A stretch of 64,000 bases of DNA from Endozoicomonas_A sp049275935 (GTDB lineage: Bacteria; Pseudomonadota; Gammaproteobacteria; Pseudomonadales; Endozoicomonadaceae), in contig NZ_CP184830.1 in NCBI RefSeq assembly GCF_049275935.1, positions 6,971,134 to 7,035,133 of the forward strand, in the 5' to 3' direction. Below the pieces are notes generated by a model. The model had not been told where the DNA came from. It did no database searches and saw only the letters and a program-made list of their open reading frames with translations. Shown here one piece after another: positions 1 through 9,700 of this stretch. Numbering within the stretch: the stretch's first letter is position 1; every line of letters begins with the position of its first letter. The position numbers and the translations under genes were made by a program.

Positions 1-327
1 TACGCGAGCCGCGTTAAGACAGACGACACTGTGTATGGCTGGACTCGACACGAAAACTACCTGCAGTTCCGTGAACGCCGTGATCGAACCATGAAACTGT
101 TCGAGAATAGCTGGGAGAAATACTTCAGGGAAAATGTGCCTAAATGGTCGTTCTCCCATGCAGAAAGCATTCCTTACTCTTACACCCTGGGTGCCTTCTT
201 TGGGTCAGGGACTGCAGAGCCTGAGCAAACCGCCGCAGCCGTGAAAGCAGCACCGGTTGCGGGAGGTATGCATTCCCACGCAGAGCGAGGCTGTCGCAAA
301 ACTCTCTCCGGCATGGGAACGCGTTGA
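1..327 (+). CDS. P0: 3' end of a giant array paralog (5' truncated by window)
   Basis: The frame is open from base 1 and gives the last 108 residues of a paralog of the downstream giant proteins. The conserved block from YGWTRHENYLQF through WEKYFRENVPKWSF to IPYSYTLGAFF matches the ends of P1 to P10 almost residue for residue. The distal tail is unusual. After KAAPVAGGMHSHAERG the frame runs through REP-like DNA (about 271-326) and ends in GMGTR instead of an xDEL tail. P2 has the same KGAPVGGGMHSHAERG stretch but ends GNEL, so this REP-like sequence was present in both tails. Any start within the window is internal; the true start lies upstream. Function is unknown. Confidence 0.85.
   Translation, partial: YASRVKTDDTVYGWTRHENYLQFRERRDRTMKLFENSWEKYFRENVPKWSFSHAESIPYSYTLGAFFGSGTAEPEQTAAAVKAAPVAGGMHSHAERGCRKTLSGMGTR
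271..326. repeat. REP-like palindromic sequence inside the P0 tail
   Basis: The arms CATTCCCACGCAGAGCG and GGCATGGGAACGCG resemble the ATTCCCACGC / GGGAACGAG palindrome found at the P2 end (16407-16432), after P4 (27774-27787) and between P1 and P2. It is translated as the last residues of P0, so an intergenic-type repeat has become coding. Confidence 0.5.
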
Positions 328-352
328 CTCCCGTCATTGCCGGCTTCATTCT

Positions 353-489
353 CGTCATTCCCGCGAAGGCGGGAATCCACACTGACTCTCCACCAGAACC
401 ATACTGCCCGGTGTCCCCCTGGCCTTGTCATCCCCGAGAAGGCAGAGATCCACCGTTGGCGCTGGATTCCCGCCTTCGCGGGAATGACG
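353..489. repeat. REP/BIME-like element with a perfect 27-nt inverted repeat
   Basis: Bases 353-379 (core CCCGCGAAGGCGGGAAT) are the exact reverse complement of 463-489. Each arm is itself a small palindrome. A degenerate third copy lies at about 424-453. This resembles the widespread bacterial interspersed repeat that translates as PRRRES / WIPAFAGMT. It occupies the spacer just after P0, could form a stable hairpin, and might end or stabilise the P0 transcript. Confidence 0.75.
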
Positions 490-573
490 ACTTCAGAGCG
501 TGAGAACGAGCTGTTGAAGTTTTGCGATACCCTCAGAGCGTAGGAAAGAGTTGTAATTTCACTGGCATTGAAC

Positions 574-648
574 TTTGCCACGTGAATTAAATTCGCTTAA
601 CAGCTAGCAGATTTTCCACTGTGAACTAAATTCTCTCAACAGCTTACC
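574..648. repeat. Tandem duplication of a ~39-bp leader unit upstream of P1
   Basis: Two diverged copies start at 574 (TTTGCCACGTGAATTAAATT) and 613 (TTTCCACTGTGAACTAAATT). Each runs into TCAACAGCTTA-like sequence. The same duplicated pair occurs upstream of P3 (from 16464) and P5 (from 27803), so it belongs to the duplicated gene unit and not to a local accident. The rest of 490-573 shows nothing recognisable. Confidence 0.65.
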
Positions 649-651
649 GTA

Positions 652-702
652 ACAGCCATGAACGATTGACAGCCATGAGCGATTGACAGCCATGAGCCTT
701 TG
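652..702. repeat. 17-bp tandem repeat, 3 units, upstream of P1
   Basis: Units 652-668, 669-685 and 686-702 follow ACAGCCATGAGCGATTG. Related 17-bp units occur upstream of P2 (11654-11687), P5, P9 and P10 (54498-54531). The repeat lies 72 to 122 bases before the P1 ATG, where an operator or leader-RNA element could sit, but no such role can be shown from sequence. Confidence 0.6.
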
Positions 703-773
703 TAAGCTGTTTCCTCGCCAGGTGTGGCAAACACTTTTCACTGTAATCAAAGTACCAACTCTGAGGTAGTAGA
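703..773 (+). promoter_or_regulatory. Conserved leader and RBS of P1
   Basis: The block TTTCCTCGCCAGGTGTGG, then CTTTTCACTGTAATCAAAG, then CTCTGAGGTAGTAGA directly precedes the ATG. It is repeated with few changes before P2, P3, P5 and P9, and in shortened form before P4, P6, P7 and P8. GAGGT at 763-767 is a good Shine-Dalgarno with 6-nt spacing and fixes the start. I cannot call -35/-10 boxes with confidence. Confidence 0.6.
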
Positions 774-3700
774 ATGACAAATGCCCGCCCCAATGCATTA
801 AGCCTTGCAGTAGCCATTGCCCTCAGCTCTTCCATCATCAGTACACAGGCAATAACCGAGCGCAAGCTGCAGACAAAATCTCTTGATATCTCTAACGACG
901 AACATCTGTCGTTTACACAGAGTCTGGTCAGTGTTCAGCCAACTTTAGCGGGTGACCAGCAACCAATACCCAAATCCTTTACCACTACTTACCCTGATCA
1001 GACCCAAGCCAGAGAAGGCTGTGCGGTTCCCTCTGAGGGTTTTACAGACATTCTTTCTGCCGTTAGTGCTGACGTCACCAGTGTTGATCTGTTTGAAACG
1101 GGCGAGAATGACGTTGCTCAGAAATACACCAAAGTCCTGAAGGTGGGTGATGAGGAAGTCTTCAGGTTCACCCATAGCCTTGGAGAAAGGGAGCTGATAA
1201 TTGAAGTCAGAGGCGGAATGACCGACCAGGAGACCATTGACGCTGTTCGTGATCAATTAACGGTCATACCGTCATTAGAACCCTCAACGAAAATAGCCAG
1301 ACCCGAACAACTGCATGCGGTCCTGGAAGGTGCTGATGACAGAGCAGGAGACCTCGGCACAAGCGACTACTATGTTGCCCTCGCCACCATTAAAGTAGAA
1401 CCCATTGAAGTGAATGGGCGAACGTTTATGCGTCTCATCGCTTCGGGCGATCAACCCCCTGAACTGACCCGCCTTACTCAATCGCTCTTTGTCAATGATG
1501 AAGCGCTTCTGGCCGCAGCCACCTCGGCCTACATCCAGGTTCATGTCCTGAAAGAGGAGTTGCAACAGGAGGCTCTTGATAGACTGCTGGCACTGAGCAA
1601 ACCCGTCGGATATGTTATGCAAAGAGAAGATTCCACAAGGGTTTACCCTGCGCCTTCGGGTTATCCAAAGCTGGTACCCAGTCATACTCAGGAAGATACT
1701 ATTGTTTTCTATAGTCAGAAACTGAATCCAGCCGATATCGCTTTTGTAGAAAACCTATATGACCTTCTGGCAGAAGCTGAGCCTGATGGCCTCACTCACG
1801 CAACAACAAAGGTTAAAACATATAAGGTCAAAAGCTACCAGCATGTTATTCGAAGCAGGCAGTGGGCACTGCTGGAGGAGTTGGCTGCCCAGGGCAATGC
1901 TGAATTCAGCAAGGATAAACTGACTTCGCTTGCATACTATGAATCTCTCCAGCAGGCATTATACAGCGCCAGGCCTTATAGAACGGATGAATTTGAACTC
2001 ACATTAGAACATCTCAAAGTCACTTCATCAGTCCTCACGCCAACCTGGATACATTATCAACTGGTAAGACACTTCGGTTTCCGTAGCGCAATGAAAACTC
2101 TTCTGACTGACCAGCGCTTTATTCAGAATATGGAAGAATTGATACCCTTTATCAGAGTTGTCCAAAAAGTGCAGGCCGATGGAGATGAAGAGTTTGCTGC
2201 CAGAGTCGTGAAAGGCATGTCAGCGCAGATGATTAATACCTATAACAAAATAGAGGCGCTGCGGACAAAAGAAGGCGAGTACAACAGGCTTCTAAAACAC
2301 CTGGAGGACAATGCAAAGGAAAAACTCAGAGCCCTTGAACTCAAACATGAGCTTGCGCAGAAGGCTGAAGAAGAGCTTGCGCAGACTCGTAAAGCGCTGG
2401 AAGAACTGCGAAACCGGTCACAGAAACCGCAGCAGGAAGTCGAACGAATTCCGGCATTGGAAAAACAAGTTCTTGATGCCAGGGCAGACGCCTCAAAAGT
2501 ATACAACAGTCAACTGGCAAAGGAGCTTGGTATTGATAACTGGGATAATACCCAGCCAACCGAAGAACAAGCCAGAATAATCATACAGAAAATTAATGAA
2601 ATCAACCAAATGGTGGCGGCAACAGGAAAAGCTCATTTTTATAAACAGGCTATACGTATGGAAATGGCAGCCATTGAAACCATTTTCCATATTACTCCGG
2701 TCGATAAAGACGATCTTAATGCCCGCTTTAGAGGCATTTACGAGCAGTTGCTACAAAAGTCAGAACTAACCTTTGAGGGGGCCCAACAGACACTGGCTAT
2801 GGCAGAAGATGAGCTCGGTCTGACACGGGATAACGAAGAAGACCTGATAGCCCGCTTCCGTAGCATTCTCGAAACCCTCAGGCAGATGGCGCTTGAGTCC
2901 GCTCGACAATTTTTTCAGGATCAACAGCAGGGGCAGGAAGAACAGAAAAACCAGTTACAGAAACTTCAGCAGGAAGCCAAACGAATTCCAGAGCTGGAAC
3001 AAAAGGTTCATGATGCCAGAACAGATGCCACAAAAGACCGCAACGCTCAAACGGCAGCAGAGCTTGGTATTGATGACTGGGACGATACCCTGCCACTGGA
3101 AGAACAAGCCAGACTCATCAGAAAAAAAATTCAGGCAATCAAACCATCGGTTGCCGCAACAGAAGAGCCTGATGAAGAAACTGTAAAAGCAAAACCGGCG
3201 GGCACTGGCAAAAAAGGTCGCATTATTCTGGTCGATGAAGACCAGCTGGCAACCCTTCTGATCACCCGCGAGCAGCTGCAACAAAATCCGGAACAACCCG
3301 ACGAGGAAATTCGGGAAAAACTGTCTGACCTGGAAGACCAGCTCGGACTGGTCCCGAACAAAGAAGATGACCTGCAAGCCCGTCACCAGAACATTCTGAA
3401 GCACCTTGAACAAGAGGCATTTGATGTCAGTCAAAGAGAGCTGAGAGAACGGAAAAACCGGTTGGAGAAGCTTCTGCAGATAGGAGAGGAAAACCAGTTA
3501 GAGAAACTTGTGCAGAAAGCCGGTAGGGTTCCAGAGCTGGAAAAGGAACTTCTTACTGTCAAGAGATATGCCAGAAAAATTCGCTGCGCCCAGAGAGCAG
3601 CAAAGCTTGGTATTGATGACTGGGATGAAGCCCGGCCACTCGAAGAACAACGCAGACTCATAGAAGAAAAAATTAATGACATATACAGATCAATGGCCGC

Positions 3701-6700
3701 AACAGGCCATCCTGATGAAGAAACTGTAACAGCAGAACCGGCGGCCATTGGTGGCAGGCGTGTTATTGCTTCGGTCAATAAAAACAATCCGGGGATCCTT
3801 CTGTTCATTCAAAAGGAGCTGCAACAAAACACCAAACTATCCGATGAGGAAGTGCAGGAAAAACTGACTATCTTTGAAAGTCATCTCGGCCTGGTTCCGG
3901 AAAACAATGATGACCTTGAAGCCCGTCATCGGGCCATTCAGCAACACCTCAAGCAGCAGGCACCCGAGATTGTTCAACAACCCCTTCTGATCACCCACGA
4001 GCAGCGGCAACAAAATCCGGAACAACCCGACGAGGACTTTCAGGAAAAACTGTCTGACCTGGAAGACCAGCTCGGACTGGTCCCGAACAAAGAAGATGAC
4101 CTGCAAGCCCGTCACCAGAACATTCTGAAACACCTTGAACAAGAGGCATTTGATGTCAGTCAAAGAGAGCTGAGAAAACGGAAAAACCGGTTGGAGAAGC
4201 TTCTGAAGACTGGAGTAGAGAAACTTGTGCATAAAGCCGATACGGTCCCAGAGCTGCAAAAGCAACTTCTTACTGTCAGGAGAATTGCCAGGAACACTAA
4301 CTACGCTCATACAGCAGCAAGGCTTGGTATTCATGACTGGGACGATACCCTGCCACTCGAAGAACAACAAAGACTCATAGAAGAAGAAATTAATGATATA
4401 TACAGATCAATGGCCGCAACAGGTCAGCCTGATGAAGAAGCCTTAACGGGAGAACCAGCGGCCATTAGTGGCAGGCGTGGCATTGCTTCGGTCAATAAAA
4501 ACAATCCGGCCACCCTTCTGCTCATTCAAAAGCGGCTGCAAGGAAACACCAAACTGACCGATGAGGAAGTTCGGGAAAAACTGACTATCTTCGAAGATCA
4601 TCTCGGCCTGGTTCCTGAAAACAATGATGACCTCAAAGCCCGTCACCGGACCATTCAACAGCACCTCAAGCAGCAGATAACCGAGATCGTTCAACAACCT
4701 TTTCAGAATCAACAGCAACAGGAAGACAAACGAATTTCAGAGCTGAAACGACAAGTACTCACTGCCAGAGCAGCTGCCACAAAAGTTCGCAACGCTCAAC
4801 TGGCCGCAGAGCTTGGTATGGATGACTGGGATGATACCCAGTCACCCGAAGAACAAGCCAGGCTCATTAGAGAAAAAATTAATGAAATAAAACCATCGGT
4901 TGTCACAACAGCTCAGTCTGATGAAGAAACTTTAGAGGCGGAACCGTCGGCCATGCAGATAGAAGAGGAAAACCAGTTAGAGAAGCTTGTGCAGAAAGCC
5001 GATATGGTTCCAGAGCTGCAAAAGCAAATTCTTACTGTCAGGAGAATTGCCAGGCAGGCTAACTACGCTCATACAGCAGCAAGGCTTGGTATTGATGACT
5101 GGAATGAACTCCTGCCACTCGAAGAACAACACAGACTCATAGAAGAAAAAATTAATGACATATACAGATCAATGGCCGCAACAGGTCAGCCTGATGAAGA
5201 AGCTGTAACGGCAGAATCTGCGGCCATTAGTGGCAGGCGTGGGATTGCTTCGGTCAACAAAAACAATCCGGCCACCCTTCTGCTCATTCAAAAGCGGCTG
5301 CAAGGAAACACCGAACTGGCCGATGAGGAAGTTCGGGAAAAACTGACTGCCTTTGAAAGTCATCTCGGTCTGGTTCCGGAAAACAATGATGACCTTAAAG
5401 CTCGTCACCAGGCCATTCAGCAACACCTGAAGCAGCAGGTAACAGAGACTGCTCAACAACCTTTTCAGAATCAACACCAACAGGAAGACAAACGAATCTC
5501 AGAGCTGGAACAACAAATACTCACTGCCAGAGCCGATGCCACAAAAGTTCGCAACGCGCAACTGGCAGCAGAGCTTGGTATGGATGACTGGGATGATAGC
5601 CAGTCATCCGAAGAACAAGCCAGGCTCATTAGAGAAAAAATTAATAAAATAAAACCATCGGTTGCCACAACAGGACAGTCTGATGAAGAAGCTGTAAAAG
5701 CAAAACCGCCGACCATTAGCCAAAAGCGCCGCATTACTTCGGTCGATGAAGAAGATCCGGCTGCCCTTCATTTCACTCCACGGCGACAGCGCCTGGAACA
5801 AAACGAAGAACTACCCTATCCGGAAATTCTGGAAAGACTGACTTTCTTTGAAAATAAACTCGGCCTGGTTCCGGAAAACGAAGATGACCCTGAAGTCCGC
5901 CTCCTGAGCCTGCATCAGGGCATTCAGAAGGAGTCACGCAGGGCTTATCTGCAACATGTTGAGAACCAGGAAGAACTGGCAAAACGGAGAAACTGGCTAA
6001 AGTTTCTTCAGGATGAAGTTAATCGAATTTCAATACCGAAAAAAGAAGCCCCTGAGTCAATGGAGGAAAACAGAAAAAATTACAACATTCAGTTGGCAGC
6101 AGCGCTCGAAATTGATGACTGGGATGATACCCAGCCACTGGAACAACAAGACAGCCTCATTAGACAGAAAATTCGTGATCTCAAGCAACCGGCGACCGTA
6201 GCTCAGATTACTGCATCATCAATGACCCCGACAACGATTGCGCCAACAAAGATCGCCCCGACACCGGTCATCGCAACATCATTGGTGACTGCAACATTAT
6301 CGGTGACCACAACGAATGCCGCAACCGCACAAACTCCGCAAGAAGCTTTCAAAGAAACTCTGGCGGCCATTGAAAGCAGGCACAATATTACTCCAGACGA
6401 CGAAAATGATCTGCTTGCCCGCTGTCAGTTTGTGCAACAGTACCTGCAGCAAAAACATGCAGAATTAGCCGATTTTAGCGAAGTCGAGAATAAGCTGGCC
6501 TGGATTGAAGGTCAGCTCGGCCTGACCCCTGGTATCGAAAGAGACCCGGAAGTTCGCTGTCAGACCATTAGGCAACACCTTGGGGAGCAGAATGCCCAAA
6601 TCGCTCAACAACAGCAGCTTCTTCAGCAACAGAGTACAGGCACAGAGACTGAAATAGAAGCTGAAATCAAAGCCCGCTATGCAACCATTGCCGCACATTT

Positions 6701-9700
6701 AAACATTGAGAATTTTGATAGCAATGCAGATATTGGCGATCAACAAAAACATCTGCTTCAAGAACTCAAGAAACTAAATCTTCAACAAGATCTGCTTCTT
6801 TCAAAGATGAAACAACAATTCCCTTATACCAGAGAAGAGGACTATGGAGATGATGCCGGTATAGACGAACAAAATAGTCTAATTGAAGCAAAACTTAAAC
6901 AGCTGGATGCAGAAATTTTCAAAGCGCGTCAGCTTGAGGTTAATGTTCGTATCGCAGCCATTGATGATGAGCTTGACGGGCAAATGGCTCGCCTGGGACC
7001 TGAACCCAGAGACGTTCTTGATCGTGATCTGGCCATGGCCAGGCGAACAATACTGGTAGCTGAAAATAAGCTGGCAGGGCTTCATCGTAAGCTGAATGAT
7101 CTTCCACGCAAAAAATTGGCCGTTACGATTGGCAATGACGTTCACCCTGCTCCGGATGGAGACGACGAAGCGGCCACAAAAAATCTGAACACCCGGATAA
7201 AAGGCCAGAAAATTCATGAAACCAGGCAATCGGTTACCGTAAAATCCATTGCCTCAAGACCGGTTAGCGCAACGCCGGTTGCGACAGCTTCGATTGCCCC
7301 AACACCCGTTAGCGCAATGCCAGTTGCAACGGCTTCTATTGTCTCAACACCCGTTAGCGCAATGCCGCTTGCAACAGCTTCCATTGCCTCAACACCCGTC
7401 AGCGCAACGCCGTTTGCAACAGCTTCCATTGCCTCAACACCCGTCAGCGCAACGCCGTTTGCAACAGCTTCCATTGCCTCAACAGCACACTATCAGGAAG
7501 AAAAATTAAAGAAAAAACTGCCTGCCATTGCAAGCTGGTACGATTTTACTTCAGACAATGAACCGGAAGTCCTTCATAAATCCGTTAAACGAGACATTAA
7601 GCAGCGGTTAGCCCGGATCACTCAACAAAAGCAACATCTTCAGCAAGATCTTCAGCAACTTCTTCAGCAACAGAGCACCGGGACAAGGGCTGAAAAAGAA
7701 GCTGAAATAAAAGCCCGCTTTGCGACCATTGCTGAACATTCAAACATCCAGGGTTTTGATAGCCATGCAAATATTGACGTTCAACAAGAACTCCTGATTC
7801 AAAAATTTGAGGAAATAAATGCCCGGGAGCAAGATCTGCGTCAACAACTTTATACAATGGCCAATCAACAGGATATAGAGCATTCTTACACCCTGGCCAG
7901 AAAAGATGCCCTGGCGGCGGTTATTGGTTTAGATCGGGTTCCTGAAGATCGTGCTGCCCTGGAGTTAATAGTTCGTGACAAGCTCTCCCAGCTTGCAGAG
8001 CTGGAACAAGAACTGGAAGACATCAGAACACCAGGCCATCCAAAAGCCATGTCTGAAGTATTGAGAACACTTCGTGCCGCAGAAAAAGTAATGAAGGATG
8101 AACGCCTCACTGTGGAGCAAGATGTGTATTTCCGTCGCATGGATATTTCTGTGGACATGAGGGCATTCATCAGAGAAGCCAGACAGCGTTCAGAGGATAA
8201 GGCTCTGATGACACTGAGTTATCTGGAAAACTTGCTCAACATCAAAGCCGATGAAGATGATCACAAGGCAGCAAGATTGAAGAGCGTTCTTAGAAGGCTT
8301 GATGATGGTGATATCTCCAATTATCAGCTGGATCAGATGGACATGAACCTCTGGCCGGAGTCGAGGGAAAATCTGGAGCAGGTGAGAATGGATGTCAGAC
8401 TCTTACGTATTCGTGATCGTCTTACCTTTATAGTCAAAGAATCGGATAAGCGAGCCATAGAAAAACAGGCAGAGTACCTTGTTGCTCTGGAGAAAGAGCT
8501 CAATATCGATCCTGATAAAAACCCTGCTGCAAAAGCAAGAGGCAAAACTTTCCTGGCCAAACTGGCCACTGATCTGCAGATAGAGTTTTATGACGACGAT
8601 TCAAAACTGTCTAAACAGTACGCACTGAGAAGCAGAATTCAGAAATTAAGGAAAGAAGTAAACGAAATCTATGACGATGAAGGTGTCAGAAGGATCAAAA
8701 ACAATAAAATTGCTGAGCAACTTGATATTAAGGACTATGGAGATGATGCCGGTATAGACGAACAAAATAGTCTGATTGAGGCAAAACTTGAGCAGCTGGA
8801 GGCAGAATTTTTCAAAGCGGTCCAGCTTGACGTTAATGAGCGTATCGCAGCTATCGATGATGCGCTTGACAGGCAAATGGCTCGCCTGGGACCTAAACCC
8901 CGCTACGTTCTTGATCGTGATGTTGCCATGGCCAGGCGAGCAATACTGGCAGCTGAAACCAAGCTGGAATGGCTTCATCGTAAGCTGAATGATCTTCCAC
9001 GCAAAAAATTGGCCGTTATGATGGGCAATGACGTTCACCCTGTTCCGGATGAAGACGACGAAGCTGCCGCAAAAAATCTGAACACCCGGATAAAAGATGA
9101 CCTCGGATCACTGGCAGAGATTCAGGAACAGGCCCGCCTGGAAGGCGAAATTGAAACCCAAAAAGCAGACATTGTGAAACTGAAGGAAGCCCTGAATACT
9201 GCAGAAAAAGCCGTCATAAGTGATGGCGGTCCCTTCCAGTACTCCCCGGATCAGGAAAAAGTTCTGAACGCCATCCACAAATTCACGAAGCAGCACCCTC
9301 TCAAAAAACGAGCTCTGGAAGCCGCAATTGGCCTGACAGAAGCAGCGATAGAGCATGGCAAGGCAATACCATTCTTTACGAGTTTCGATTTTAACGATGA
9401 ATTTGCAGCCATTCACCTGCAGGCAATGATCGGAGACAAACTGACGTTTGAACAGGCCGGTCGGATTGTGGAAATTTTCAATGACCTGAAGGCCACCTTC
9501 CCGGAATCCCCATCCGGGTCTGTAGAAGATCAACCCCGGAATGTGCTGAAAGAAATCGAGATTCTGACGGACAGGGCCAGGATGCACTTAGAAGCCGGGG
9601 CCCGACAATACGACGTCGAAATTCGCGGCATGGGCTTAGCAGGCATTCACTACGTCGAGCAAGAATCAAAGGACCTGAAAAGCTTCTCGGAATACTTCGC

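Noticed and set aside
337..543. Small + strand frame containing PRRREST and WIPAFAGMT.
   Set aside because: This is the usual translation of an interspersed palindromic repeat, not a gene.
664..720. Promoter with TTGACA at 664 or 681 and a TAAGCT-type -10.
   Set aside because: TTGACA is part of the 17-bp repeat, spacing to any -10-like hexamer is poor, and it is not kept before other copies.
7252..7476. CRISPR-like regular repeat spacing.
   Set aside because: Units are contiguous, coding and in frame, without unique spacers; no cas genes are present.
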